Shown: one piece after another, positions 33,710 to 42,241 of the stretch | How positions within the stretch are numbered: position 1 is the first letter of the stretch | Layout: each line of letters begins with the position of its first letter | Origin: a bacterium | Lineage (GTDB): Bacteria; Myxococcota_A; Bradymonadia; UBA7976; UBA1532 | Assembly (NCBI GenBank): GCA_030426085.1 | Contig: JAUHYW010000016.1 | Coordinates: 79,842-143,841, forward strand | Reading direction: 5' to 3' | Length of the DNA stretch: 64,000 nucleotides | Program-made: the position numbers and the translations under genes | Notes under the pieces: generated by a model | The model's database searches: none | What the model saw: only the letters and a program-made list of their open reading frames with translations | What the model was told of the DNA's origin: nothing

Positions 33710-34225
33710 ATGGCCGACCGACCGAGCTGGCGAGACCTGGACCGCAACCGCGACAAGAGCGCCCACCGCCGTGAGGAGCGCCCCGCCCGGGGGCGCAAGC
33801 CGCGGGTCGACAGCGCCACCGCCGCCTACAAGCGCAAGCTCGACGCGTTCTTCGATCAGGGGGTCGTGCCCGAGCACCTCAAGGACAAGCTGCCCGCCGG
33901 CGCGTCGGACGGCCCCGGACCGCGGCAGAAGCTCCTGCGCGATGTGCGCGACGCCAAGAACAACCGGGCGCTCGAGAAGGCCGTCGACACGCTGCGGGCC
34001 GACTTCGGCCTGCCCGACGACATGGAGATCCTGCTGCGGGTGCTCGAGCACAGCAAGGATCCGGTGCTGCTCGAGGCGCTCGGGCTCATCGAGCAGTACG
34101 TCGAGTCGGGCCAGCAGGTGCCCCGCAAGCAGCGCTTCGTGCAGCGGCTCAAGGGCCTGGAGTTCAGCTCGTTCGACCCCCGGGTCCAGCGCAAGGCCGT
34201 CGCGCTCGCCAACCGCCTGCGGTGA
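33710..34225 (+). CDS. Conserved helical protein of unknown function
   Basis: A 171-residue cytoplasmic protein. The first 40 residues are highly charged and basic (RDLDRNRDKSAHRREERPARGRKPR); the rest is a bundle of amphipathic helices with HEAT-like spacing (LLRVLEHSKDPVLLEALGLIEQY). No family was recognised. The basic tail suggests contact with nucleic acid or a ribosome-like partner, which is inference. GGAGGC lies before the ATG. Its stop overlaps the GTG of the LysR gene by four bases (GTGA), so the pair is cotranslated. Confidence 0.75.
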   Translation: MADRPSWRDLDRNRDKSAHRREERPARGRKPRVDSATAAYKRKLDAFFDQGVVPEHLKDKLPAGASDGPGPRQKLLRDVRDAKNNRALEKAVDTLRADFGLPDDMEILLRVLEHSKDPVLLEALGLIEQYVESGQQVPRKQRFVQRLKGLEFSSFDPRVQRKAVALANRLR

Positions 34226-35118
34226 GCCTGCCCGACCTCGACTCGCTGCGCTGCGTGCTCGCCGCCGCCGAGTCGCCCAGCTTCCGCGCCGCCGCCGCCC
34301 GGGTCGCCCTCTCGCCGGCCGCGTTCAGCGAGCGCATCAAGCGCCTCGAAGAGCAGCTCGAGACCCCGCTGTTCGTGCGCCGCCCCCGCCGCATAGAGCT
34401 GACCGCGGCCGGCCGCCGCTTCCTCGGGCCCGCCCGGGAGGCGGTCGAGGCCGCCGGGCGCTGCGTCACCCGGGCCCGGGGCGAGGGCCGGCTGCCGCCG
34501 TTCCGCCTGCGCCTGGGCACCCGCTTCGAACTGGGGCTGTCGTGGCTGGTGCCGGCGCTCGACGAGCTGCGCGCCGCCCGTCCCGAGCGCACCATCGACC
34601 TCTACTTCGGCGAGAGCGACGCGCTGCTCGAGCGGCTGGCCGCCGGCCGCCTCGACGGGGTCGTCAGCAGCGTGCGCATCGACCGGGCCGGGCTGGCCTA
34701 TGTGCCGCTGCACGAAGAAGACTACGTATTCTGCGCCGCCCCGGCGCTGCTCGCCCGCCGCCCGCTCGACGGCCCGGCGCAGGCCGGTGAGCACCGGCTC
34801 ATCGACACCCAGCCCGACCTGCCGCTCTTCCGCTACCTGCGCGACGCCCGCTCGGCGGACGAGGTGTGGGCCTTCGGCGACGTCGAGCACATGGGCACCA
34901 TCGCCGCGGTGCGGGCCCGGGTGCGGGCCGAGGCCGGGGTGGCGGTGCTGCCCCGCTACTTCGTGGCCGACGACCTCGCGTCGGGTCGGCTGGTGCCGCT
35001 GTTCACCGACGTCGCCCTGCCCACCGATCGCTTCCGGCTGCTGTGGACCGACGGGGTGCCGCTCGCCGACGAGCTGCGCGCGCTCGGCGAGGTGTTGCAG
35101 GGGCGCCCGCTCACCTGA
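34222..35118 (+). CDS. LysR-family transcriptional regulator
   Basis: A 298-residue regulator with the LysR winged-helix domain at residues 1-62: LDSLRCVLAAAESPSFRAAA, the helix-turn-helix ending LSPAAFSERIKRLEEQL, then TPLFVRRPRRIELTAAGRRFL. The effector domain (about 90-290) has the two-lobed periplasmic-binding-like fold; its ligand is unknown. GTG start coupled to the preceding gene. LysR boxes are proposed just downstream (35132-35159), in front of the lipoprotein/ferritin-like pair, so that pair is the best candidate target. Confidence 0.92.
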   Translation: MSLPDLDSLRCVLAAAESPSFRAAAARVALSPAAFSERIKRLEEQLETPLFVRRPRRIELTAAGRRFLGPAREAVEAAGRCVTRARGEGRLPPFRLRLGTRFELGLSWLVPALDELRAARPERTIDLYFGESDALLERLAAGRLDGVVSSVRIDRAGLAYVPLHEEDYVFCAAPALLARRPLDGPAQAGEHRLIDTQPDLPLFRYLRDARSADEVWAFGDVEHMGTIAAVRARVRAEAGVAVLPRYFVADDLASGRLVPLFTDVALPTDRFRLLWTDGVPLADELRALGEVLQGRPLT

Positions 35119-35131
35119 GCCGAGGGGTGGC

Positions 35132-35159
35132 GTTCGGCATCAGCGAACATGGGCCTTCG
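35132..35159 (+). promoter_or_regulatory. Possible LysR-type operator
   Basis: TTCGGCATCAGCGAA (35133-35147) is a dyad containing the T-N11-A core typical of LysR sites, and it overlaps a second dyad, CGAA-N8-TTCG. A third dyad, TCGGAC-N6-GTCCGA, lies at 35207-35224. All sit between lysR and the next gene. Confidence 0.4.
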
Positions 35160-35246
35160 TGCATTCGTGATTCCCATACACGGCCCGCCGCGGCATGCTG
35201 TCCATGTCGGACGTGTCTGTCCGATCGCACGACTCAGGAGGCACCC

Positions 35247-35744
35247 ATGGGACGTCCCATCGACCGCAGCGCAGCGCACGCCCGCGCCCTGACCACCGCC
35301 CGCCGCATCAGCTTCACCCTGGCCGGCGCTGGCGCGCTCGGCGCCCTCGGGGGGTGCATCGAGCCGGCGCCGCCGCCCGGCGAACTCGCCGATCCGGGGC
35401 TCGACGACCCCCACCCGGATGGGGGCCTCGTCGCCGACATGGCCTGGGACGCCGCCTGGGAGGCGGACCCGGACGCCGCCTGGGACGACGACATGAGGGG
35501 CGCCGACGCCGTGGCCGACGCGGTGGGGGATGCCCTCGTCGAGGATCCCGAGCCCGACGCCGAGCCGATGGCCGACGACGCGCTCGTCGACGCCGAGGTG
35601 TGGAGCGAGACCGAGCCCTGCCCGAGCCCGGCCGACGACCCCGAGGCGTGGTCCGCCTGCTGCGAGGCCAAGGGCTGGGACTGGGACCTCGACCCCAACT
35701 GCGCGGCGTGGGGCCCGCCGATGCCGCCCCGCATGGTCGCGTGA
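35247..35744 (+). CDS. Small acidic lipoprotein of unknown function
   Basis: A 165-residue exported protein with a long, twin-arginine-like leader (TTARRISFTLAGAGALGALGGC) ending in a lipobox Cys. The mature part is very acidic, with repeated DAAWEADPDAAWDDDM-type and ADAVADAVGDAL segments, then a conserved-looking C-terminal motif (CPSPADDPEAWSACCEAKGW, then DWDLDPNCAAWGPPMPP) with four Cys. It may bind metal ions through its acidic run. GGAGGC precedes the ATG. The ferritin-like gene starts 45 bases downstream and probably shares the transcript. Confidence 0.75.
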   Translation: MGRPIDRSAAHARALTTARRISFTLAGAGALGALGGCIEPAPPPGELADPGLDDPHPDGGLVADMAWDAAWEADPDAAWDDDMRGADAVADAVGDALVEDPEPDAEPMADDALVDAEVWSETEPCPSPADDPEAWSACCEAKGWDWDLDPNCAAWGPPMPPRMVA

Positions 35745-35789
35745 TCCAACGCCAATCACTGAATGCCACCTCGCCCTCGGAGTGATCCC

Positions 35790-36572
35790 ATGCATGCCAT
35801 CGGCCAGACCCCTCGCCCCCTCGACCTGCGCGCCGCCGCCCGCGCGCTGCGCCCGACCCTCGACGCCGATCCCGCGCTGCGGGGGGCGGCCATCGCCACC
35901 TGGCGCCAGCGCATGATCAACGAGTACGGCTCGGCGGCGGTGTTCGCCGGCCTCGCCGGGCAGTTCGCCGACGTCGGCGCCTCGGCCGAAGAGGTCGACG
36001 CGGTCGCCGCGATGGCCGACGAAGAGCAGCGCCACGGGGTCTTGTGCGGCGCGGTCGTCGAGGCCCTCGGCGGCCGGGCCGTCGGTGGCCTGCCCCCGGC
36101 CGAAGCGCTGCCCCGCCACCCCGAGGCCGACCCGCTCGAGGCCCTCGCCCGCAACCTGCTCAGCGTCGGTTGCTTGTCCGAGACGGTCGCGGTGGCCCTC
36201 ATCTCGGCCGAGCGTGAGCAGATGGGGCCCGGCCCGCTGCGGGACATCCTCACCGAGATCCTGGCCGACGAGGTGGGGCACGCCCGCCTCGGCTGGCGGT
36301 GGATCGCCCGCCACGCGCCGGTCTTCGACGCTGCGGCTCGCAGCCGGCTGGGGGACTACCTGACGGTGGCCTTCGCCCACCTCGAGGCGCACGAGCTGCG
36401 CTTCCTGCCGGTCGGCCCGGCGCTGCCCGACGGCGCGGCGCAGCTCGGCCTGTGCCACGGGTCCGAGGCGCGGGCGCTGTTCCGGGCGACGGTGGAGTCG
36501 GTGATCGTGCCCCGGCTGGAGAGCCACGGGCTGCCCGCGCGGCGGGCGTGGCGGGGGCGGGCGGCGGCCTGA
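35790..36572 (+). CDS. Ferritin-like domain protein
   Basis: A 260-residue helical protein with a four-helix-bundle diiron pattern: Glu in MINEYGSAA, DEEQRHG in the second helix, Glu in the third (CLSETVAVALISAEREQM) and DEVGHARLG in the fourth. This ExxH spacing is seen in ferritin-like oxidases as well as storage proteins, so an oxidoreductase role is as likely as iron storage. No signal peptide. The start ATG has GGAG 8 bases upstream. It is the second gene after the acidic lipoprotein and lies downstream of lysR. Confidence 0.8.
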   Translation: MHAIGQTPRPLDLRAAARALRPTLDADPALRGAAIATWRQRMINEYGSAAVFAGLAGQFADVGASAEEVDAVAAMADEEQRHGVLCGAVVEALGGRAVGGLPPAEALPRHPEADPLEALARNLLSVGCLSETVAVALISAEREQMGPGPLRDILTEILADEVGHARLGWRWIARHAPVFDAAARSRLGDYLTVAFAHLEAHELRFLPVGPALPDGAAQLGLCHGSEARALFRATVESVIVPRLESHGLPARRAWRGRAAA

Positions 36573-36579
36573 GCCGGCT

Positions 36580-37533
36580 TCAGCGCCCGGCGGTGACGAA
36601 CCGCACCTCGACCCGATCGGCGGGCAGGTCGCCGTTGCGGTCGCCGGCACCCCGGCCGATGCCCTTGACCCGGCTCCGGGCCACCCCGCGCTCGACCAGC
36701 GCGGTGCGCAGCGCGAGGGCCACGGCCTGACTGCGCATCAGCGCGACCGATGGATCGCGGCCGGCGTCGACATAGGCCTCCACCGACAGGTCGTACTCCG
36801 GGTACTGATCGACGAGCAGGCCCAGCAGATCGGCGACGACCGGCTCGGCCGCCGGGGCCTGACCGGCGCCCTGCTCGACGACCGCGCCCACCAGCGTCAC
36901 CCACACCCCGTCGGCGCTCTCGGCGACCGGGCCCAGCCCGGCGAGCAGGCGGGCGAGCTCGGCCCGGCGGGCGCTGGCCTCTGCCGGCGCGATCGCCGGG
37001 GCGGCGGGCACCTCCGGCGCGGCGGCGGTGGTGCCCCCGAGCTGGCCCGAGATGACGCCGGTGCTCGACGAGACCGCCGGCCCCTGCGCGGCTCGGGCCG
37101 CCTCGCGCACCTCGGACTCTTCGAGCGCGGCGATGTCGACCCGCAGCGCCTCGAGCTCGGCCCGGGCGTCGCGCAGCGTCTGGTCGGCGATGACCTGCTC
37201 GTTGCTCAGCCGCAGCCGCTCGTGGCGGGCCACGGCGGTGCGCCAGTAGATGTCGGCCATGTGGATCTCGTGGATGCGCAGCCGGGCGTCGCCGTCGGCG
37301 TGCGCGTCCAGCGCCCGGGCGTAGGCCGCGTCGGCCTGCCGGGCCAGGGCCGGCTCGTCGCCGACCACCGCGTCGGCGTCGTCGGCGCCGCGCTGGATCT
37401 CGAAGGCCCGGATGTCGGGCGAGGGCGGCGGGGCCGAGGCGCAGCCGGCGAGCAGGGCCAGCCCGGCGAGCAGGCCGGGCACGCCGGGCAGCCGGGCCGC
37501 GCGGGCGGGGCGGGTGTGCGATCGGGTCGCCAT
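36580..37533 (-). CDS. Lipoprotein with coiled coil and degenerate OmpA-like C-terminal domain
   Basis: A 317-residue protein: lipobox LLAGC, then a helical coiled-coil region (about 50-145, with HEIHMADIYWRTAVARHERL and ALRVDIAALEESEV), an Ala/Pro linker, and a C-terminal domain (about 190-317) with the OmpA order YDLSVEAYVDAG, SQAVALALRTALVERGVARSRVKGIG and DRVEVRFV. The usual peptidoglycan-contact Asp and Arg are only partly kept. It starts 1 base after the stop of the upstream coiled-coil gene, with GGGGAG before the ATG, so both belong to one operon and may act together in the periplasm. Confidence 0.78.
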   Translation of the reverse strand: MATRSHTRPARAARLPGVPGLLAGLALLAGCASAPPPSPDIRAFEIQRGADDADAVVGDEPALARQADAAYARALDAHADGDARLRIHEIHMADIYWRTAVARHERLRLSNEQVIADQTLRDARAELEALRVDIAALEESEVREAARAAQGPAVSSSTGVISGQLGGTTAAAPEVPAAPAIAPAEASARRAELARLLAGLGPVAESADGVWVTLVGAVVEQGAGQAPAAEPVVADLLGLLVDQYPEYDLSVEAYVDAGRDPSVALMRSQAVALALRTALVERGVARSRVKGIGRGAGDRNGDLPADRVEVRFVTAGR

Positions 37534-37534
37534 G

Positions 37535-37948
37535 TCACTCCCCCCCTTCGAGGAAGCTGCGCATCGCCTCGTAGCGCTGCCGCTCGGCCTCGATCTGGTG
37601 CCGCACGTTGGCCAGGGACTCCTGGCTGCGGTTCAGGGCGTCGCGGGCCTTGGCCGCTTGCAGCCGGGCCCGGACCAGCTCTGCCTGGGCGTCGAGGCGG
37701 GCCAGCGTCTGCTCGAGACCCTCCCCGTCGCCCCGGCGCCACTGGCGGCCGGCCGCGTCGATCCAACTGCGGAGCTGGCCGAGCTCACGGGAGACCGCCC
37801 GGGAGTGCTCGTGCCCGGCGAGGGCCTCCACCGTGGCCCGGTGGCGGGCGATGTCATCCGGTGGTCGGGCGAGGCCGGCGGCGGGCAGCGCCAGCAGGAG
37901 GGCGAGCAGGGCGAGGGGCAGGAGGCGGGCCCGAGATGTGGGGGACAT
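37535..37948 (-). CDS. Small exported coiled-coil protein
   Basis: A 137-residue protein with a clear signal peptide (LLPLALLALLLALPAAGLA) and an otherwise continuous helix (HRATVEALAGHEHSRAVS to RYEAMRSFLEGGE) with heptad-like spacing. No family was recognised. It heads a two-gene operon with the OmpA-like lipoprotein, and a periplasmic partnership through coiled coils is plausible. A good promoter candidate lies at 37984-38011. Confidence 0.78.
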   Translation of the reverse strand: MSPTSRARLLPLALLALLLALPAAGLARPPDDIARHRATVEALAGHEHSRAVSRELGQLRSWIDAAGRQWRRGDGEGLEQTLARLDAQAELVRARLQAAKARDALNRSQESLANVRHQIEAERQRYEAMRSFLEGGE

Positions 37949-37983
37949 GGCGATGAACTCCGATATGGGGGGCGATGTGGGCG

Positions 37984-38011
37984 AGCATACCCGGGTCACC
38001 CGTCGGAGCAA
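37984..38011 (-). promoter_or_regulatory. Candidate sigma-70-type promoter of the coiled-coil/OmpA-like operon
   Basis: On the minus strand TTGCTC and TATGCT are 16 bases apart, giving a leader of about 30 bases. A second TATACT hexamer lies upstream at 38065-38070 without a clear -35 partner. Confidence 0.45.
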
Positions 38012-38144
38012 CTTTCTGCCGATGCCGACGGGCGCCCGAGTGCGGAGCGCGAGACCGATTGGCCAGTATAGGGGTGGGTGTCGGGCGGGCCTAGCCGGAC
38101 ACCCCCACAGGGTGGACTCCGGGGTCCAAGCAGGCTCTCGCCGG

Positions 38145-38690
38145 TCAGCCCGGCGGCGTCGCCTCTTCGGGCTCGATGGGCAGCGCGGCGGCCAGGAAGC
38201 CATCGAGCACGTCCATCTGGTCAGCCCCCAGCCGCTGGCCGATCTGGCTGCCGGCGTACAGCGCCACCGCCAGCCCGAGCGAGATCGGCAGGGCCCACAG
38301 CCCCGAGGCGGAGTGCCCGATGAGCGCCTGGGTGCCTCCGAAGACCGCGCCGGCCAGCGCGGCGAACGCCAGGACGGCGTAGAGGCTGGCGATGGCGGTC
38401 CACAGGCTGGGGTGGGGCCCGTAGCGGCACTTGACGCGGGTGCCGCGGGGGTCGGGCAGCAGGTCGACGCTGAGCCAGGGCGACCAGAAGTGTCGCTCGG
38501 CGGGGTCGACGAGCAGCTCGAGGTGGTTGCCCGACATCACGCCATGGCATGGCCCGCCGGCCCGCCCGACCGCCGCCCGGACCGCCGCGAGCACCTCGCC
38601 GTGGGGCGCGGGGACCACGAAGACCCGCCGGGGGCGCATGGGGCCGAGGTGCAGCATGCCGAGATGAAACATGACGATACGATAACCCAT
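38145..38690 (-). CDS. Membrane protein of unknown function (two membrane segments)
   Basis: A 181-residue protein. The first 90 residues are a mixed soluble region (RRVFVVPAPHGEVLAAVRAA to GTRVKCRYGPHPSLW), followed by two adjacent membrane segments (AIASLYAVLAFAALAGAVFGG and LWALPISLGLAVALYAGSQIG) and a cytoplasmic tail. No family was recognised. Several Met codons are possible starts (38726, 38690, 38672, 38657); the second has a GGCAGGCGG upstream. Divergent from the gene at 38.8 kb. Confidence 0.6.
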   Translation of the reverse strand: MGYRIVMFHLGMLHLGPMRPRRVFVVPAPHGEVLAAVRAAVGRAGGPCHGVMSGNHLELLVDPAERHFWSPWLSVDLLPDPRGTRVKCRYGPHPSLWTAIASLYAVLAFAALAGAVFGGTQALIGHSASGLWALPISLGLAVALYAGSQIGQRLGADQMDVLDGFLAAALPIEPEEATPPG

Positions 38691-38784
38691 CCGCCTGCCG
38701 GCGCCGCCCACAACTTGAACCGACATCGGCAGTGGGGCAGTCTCAAGGGGGTCCGCGGTTCGCGCGTGGACGGAGGCGGACGAG

Positions 38785-39555
38785 ATGCGGCGCCGGGATC
38801 CCCACATCTTCGATGAGCAGTACGACGGGGTCCTGTCGGCGATGGCGCTCTCGGGCGGGGTCGCCACCGTCGAACAGCTCGGGGCGTGGCTCGGCGGCGC
38901 GACCCCGGCCCGCGCGCTCCTGCAGACCGCCACCGAGCGCCGCCTCGGATCGCGCATCGCGCTGCCCGGCGCCCGGGCCCTCGCCCTGCGCCGGACCACC
39001 ATGCGCCTGCTCGCCGGCCGGGAGAGCCCGCGCCCGGTGCTCGCCCGCACCCGCTTCACCGCCATCCACCGCTTCGAGTACTACCTGCGCGAAGGCCGCC
39101 CGCTGCACCCCACCGGCTGGGTCGAGCCGGCGCTCTTCGCCCGGGGCGCGCTGCGGCACCCCGAGGTGGCCGACGCGATGTGGGCCTCGATCGAGCGCGT
39201 CGACAGCGTCTTCGTCGACTTGGCGCCCGACGGCTCGCGCATGGCCCTGGTCGACCGGTCGTTCGCCGCGCGCCACTTCCGCCGCCTCTTCGACGCGCTG
39301 GGCATCGTCAGCGGCCTCGTCGGCCGGGGCATCGATCTGCGCATCATCTGCGGGTCGCCGATCCACGCCGCCCGGGTCGAGGCCACCCTGCACGAGATGA
39401 CCGGCCCCACGCCGGGGGTCGCCTGGACGCTGCTCGAGTACGACATCGCCCGGGCCTTCGCCCAGCCCAAGGCGGCCGACGACGACAGCCCCACCGCGCC
39501 CATCGCCCCCCTGATGCCCGAGCCGGCCGACGCCGCCGAGACCCTGCCCGGATGA
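38785..39555 (+). CDS. Protein of unknown function with N-terminal winged-helix-like region
   Basis: A 256-residue cytoplasmic protein. The first 75 residues resemble a winged helix (VLSAMALSGGVATVEQLGAW, then ATPARALLQTATERRLGSRI and a wing LPGARALALRRTT), similar to replication-relaxation-type HTHs. The rest (about 90-230) is mixed alpha/beta with VDSVFVDLAPDGSRMALVD and GIDLRIICG; it shows no recognisable catalytic motif. The start has GGAGG 9 bases upstream. Its TGA overlaps the ATG of the broken acetyltransferase by four bases. A possible promoter (TTGAAC-17-CAGTCT) ends at 38743. Confidence 0.7.
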   Translation: MRRRDPHIFDEQYDGVLSAMALSGGVATVEQLGAWLGGATPARALLQTATERRLGSRIALPGARALALRRTTMRLLAGRESPRPVLARTRFTAIHRFEYYLREGRPLHPTGWVEPALFARGALRHPEVADAMWASIERVDSVFVDLAPDGSRMALVDRSFAARHFRRLFDALGIVSGLVGRGIDLRIICGSPIHAARVEATLHEMTGPTPGVAWTLLEYDIARAFAQPKAADDDSPTAPIAPLMPEPADAAETLPG

Positions 39556-39834
39556 CACCCCACAGCCCGCGCCTCGAGTGGCGCCGCCTCGCGCCGGAGT
39601 ACGTCGACGTCTTCTACCGGCTCGTGCGCGACGCCCACGTCAAGCGCGACCTGCTCGACGGCCTCGACATGCCCCGGGCGTGGTGCGCCGACGAGGTCGA
39701 CGCCAGTGATCGCCTCTTCGAGCAACGCGGCGTGGGGCTGTGGGGTGCGGTCGACCGACGAGGGCGCGTTCGGCGAGACAGTCTATTTCGAGCGCCCGGT
39801 GGTCGAGCGCGCCCCGGGGCCCGCTACCGGGTGA
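39552..39834 (+). pseudogene. GNAT acetyltransferase remnant with internal deletion and frameshift
   Basis: The first 64 codons read as the start of a RimJ-like acetyltransferase (VFYRLVRDAHVKRDLLDGLD, then MPRAWCADEVDASDRLFEQRGVGLW). Right after GVGLW the frame becomes noise, but a +1 frame continues with coding-like residues (STDEGAFGETVYFERPVV) and closes at TGA 39832-39834. This is what remains if the middle of about 80 residues, including the acetyl-CoA loop, were deleted. The ATG overlaps the upstream gene (ATGA). The end overlaps pbpC on the other strand by 11 bases. A sequencing error cannot explain the missing middle. Confidence 0.55.
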
Positions 39835-42241
39835 GCACCCGCACCGGCGGGGAGCGCACGTCGCTGAAGGGCAGGCGGGCCTCGATCCAGTGGGCGCCGG
39901 GCTCCAGCGGCCAGCGGCTCACGTACGGCGGATCGGCCACCGCCACCGGGCGGCCGTCGACGAACCACACCACCTGCTCCACCGGCGGATCGACGGCCGC
40001 CTGCAAGCGCACCGTGCTCGCCTCGGGCGGGGCGTCGGGGTCGATGATGAGCTGGCTGCCCGGCTTGGGCGAGAGCACCCGGATGCGGGGCGTGCGCCGC
40101 TCGAGCAGCCCCGGATCCGACCCGGCGTCGCCCGGGGGCGGCTCGAGGCCGACCCGGCGCATCCACTCGGCGTAGCGGGCGGGCAGGGTGACGAAGGTGC
40201 GCAGCCGCGCCCCGGGCGTATCGGGCCCGGTGAGGGTGCCATCCGTCGCCGACGGGAGCTGCACATGGGATTCGCAATGGGTATCGGGCATGGCATCGGC
40301 GGTGAAGTGCTCGTCGAACGCGCCCTCGCACGCCGGCCCGGCCAGCCGGCCGGTGAGGGGGCACACCCGGGCCGCCTGCCAGTCGCCCGGCGGGGCGAAG
40401 CCGACGTCCGAGAGGCGGTCGCCCCGGTGCAGATCGCGCAGGATGTCCCGGGCCAGCGCGGCGGCCTTGTAGCCCGAAAGCCCGCGCATCGGGCGCCACG
40501 CGGGGTGGCCGACCCACAGCCCGACCAGGTAGCGATCGGAGAACATCACCGCCCACGCGTCGCGGTAGTCGCCGGTGGTCCCGGTCTTGGCCGCGACCGC
40601 GAACGGCAGCTCGAGGTGCCCGCCCCGGGGGAAGGTCGGCAGCCGGGCCATGGGATCGGACAGCCACAGCCGCAGCGCGGCGGCGGTCTGCGCGGTGAAG
40701 ATCCGCCGGGGGCCGGCCACAGGCTGGCGGGCGTGCCACCGCAGGTCGCGCAGCGCGCCGTCGGTCGCCAGCGGCCCGTAGGCCCGGACGAGGTCGACCA
40801 GCCGCACCGGCAGGCCGCCGATGGCCAGCGCCGCGCCCATGCGGCCGACGAAGCGCTCCCGGTGCAGGCCCAGGTCGCCGAGCACTGCGTGGAACGCGCC
40901 CAGGCCCACCCGCTCGGCCAGCTCGACGGCCGGCACGTTGCGGCTGTTGGCCAGCGCCGTCCGGGGCAGCATCGGCCCCAGGAAGCGCCCGTCGCTGTTG
41001 CCGATGCCATCCCCGGCCCGCAGCAGATCGTCGAGCACGGTGTCGGGCGCGATGTGACCCCGCTCCAGCGCCATGGCGTACAAGAACGGCTTGAGCGTGC
41101 TGCCCGGCGCCCGGCGGACCCGGGTGAAGTCCAGCGCGCCGGCCCGCTCGGTGTCGTGCCAGTCGGCCGATCCCACCGCCGCCCGCACCGCGAGGCCGTC
41201 CTGCACGTCGACCACCACCGCGGCGACGTTGCCCGCGCCGTCCTCGCTCCACTCTTCGAGCGCCGCAGCCATCCGGGCCTGCACCGCCGCCTGCAAAGGC
41301 AGATCGAGCGTCGTACGCACCCGCAGATCGGTGCCCAGCGTGGGGCGCAGCGCCTCCAGCCGCTGCTCGAAGGCGAACAGCGGGTGCAGCGTGGCGTCGG
41401 GCCGCGTCGGCCGGGGCAGGACCGTCAGCGCCGTCAGCTCGCGCGCCGCCTGCCCGTGGTTGAGGCGGTCGAGCCGGCCCCGGTCGAGCAGCAGGTCGAG
41501 GATGCGTCGGGCCCGCGCCTTCGCCCGATCGCGGCCCTTCTCGCTGTAGGGGTTCATCAGCCCCGGCGCCTGGGGCAGCCCGCTCAGAAACGCGGTCTCG
41601 GCCCAGCTCAGATCGGCCACCGGCTTGTCGAAGTAGCGCCGGGCCGCGTAGCCGATGCCGTGCACGTTGTTGCCGTAGGGCGCCAGCCGCAGGTACTGCG
41701 CCAGCACCCGGGCCCGGCCGTAGCGCCGCACGAGCCGCAGGGCGGTGGCCGCCTCGAGCAGCTTGTTGGACCACGTCCGGGCCGCCGGATCCTGGAGCCG
41801 GGCGACCTGCATCGCGATGGTCGACGCCCCGCTGATGCGGCGCCCGGCGCTGACGTTCTGAGCCACCGCCCGGGCGATGGCCTTGGCGTCGACGCCGGGG
41901 TGATCCCAGAAGCGGCGGTCTTCGATGGCCAGGGTCGCCGCCACGACCCGGTGGGGCAGCGCGGCGGGGTCGACCGGCCAGAAGCCGAGGCGGGCGGTGG
42001 TGCCCGGCTCGCCGAGGAAGCGCCCGTCCCGATCGTGCAGCACCACCGTCGCCGCCGGCTCGATCAGGCGCACCCGGTGACCCACGGCGACCAGCAGCGT
42101 GGCGAAGGCCAGCAAGCCCCCGGCGATGGCATATGTCAGCCATCGCTGCCAGCGCGGCCGGCGGGCCCACGCGCGCCGGATGCGACCCGGTCCGGGGTCG
42201 CCCGGGGGGCCATCACTCGCAGTCATCGCCGGGGCGCTCAT
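39824..42241 (-). CDS. pbpC: Penicillin-binding protein 1C (bifunctional peptidoglycan glycosyltransferase/transpeptidase-like)
   Basis: An 805-residue inner-membrane protein with one N-terminal membrane segment (about 35-55). The GT51 glycosyltransferase domain shows AIEDRRFWDHPGVD with its catalytic Glu and later GASTIAMQVARL. The transpeptidase-type domain has Ser381-x-x-Lys384 (STLK), Ser433-x-Asn435 (SRN) and Lys552-Thr-Gly. The last 90 residues are the BiPBP_C domain (RIRVLSPKPGSQL to WFVDGRP) found in PBP1C. It is the last gene of the operon with the alpha-2-macroglobulin gene, which it overlaps by ATGA; the pairing pbpC/A2M is known in many Gram-negative bacteria. Confidence 0.95.
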   Translation of the reverse strand: MSAPAMTASDGPPGDPGPGRIRRAWARRPRWQRWLTYAIAGGLLAFATLLVAVGHRVRLIEPAATVVLHDRDGRFLGEPGTTARLGFWPVDPAALPHRVVAATLAIEDRRFWDHPGVDAKAIARAVAQNVSAGRRISGASTIAMQVARLQDPAARTWSNKLLEAATALRLVRRYGRARVLAQYLRLAPYGNNVHGIGYAARRYFDKPVADLSWAETAFLSGLPQAPGLMNPYSEKGRDRAKARARRILDLLLDRGRLDRLNHGQAARELTALTVLPRPTRPDATLHPLFAFEQRLEALRPTLGTDLRVRTTLDLPLQAAVQARMAAALEEWSEDGAGNVAAVVVDVQDGLAVRAAVGSADWHDTERAGALDFTRVRRAPGSTLKPFLYAMALERGHIAPDTVLDDLLRAGDGIGNSDGRFLGPMLPRTALANSRNVPAVELAERVGLGAFHAVLGDLGLHRERFVGRMGAALAIGGLPVRLVDLVRAYGPLATDGALRDLRWHARQPVAGPRRIFTAQTAAALRLWLSDPMARLPTFPRGGHLELPFAVAAKTGTTGDYRDAWAVMFSDRYLVGLWVGHPAWRPMRGLSGYKAAALARDILRDLHRGDRLSDVGFAPPGDWQAARVCPLTGRLAGPACEGAFDEHFTADAMPDTHCESHVQLPSATDGTLTGPDTPGARLRTFVTLPARYAEWMRRVGLEPPPGDAGSDPGLLERRTPRIRVLSPKPGSQLIIDPDAPPEASTVRLQAAVDPPVEQVVWFVDGRPVAVADPPYVSRWPLEPGAHWIEARLPFSDVRSPPVRVLTR

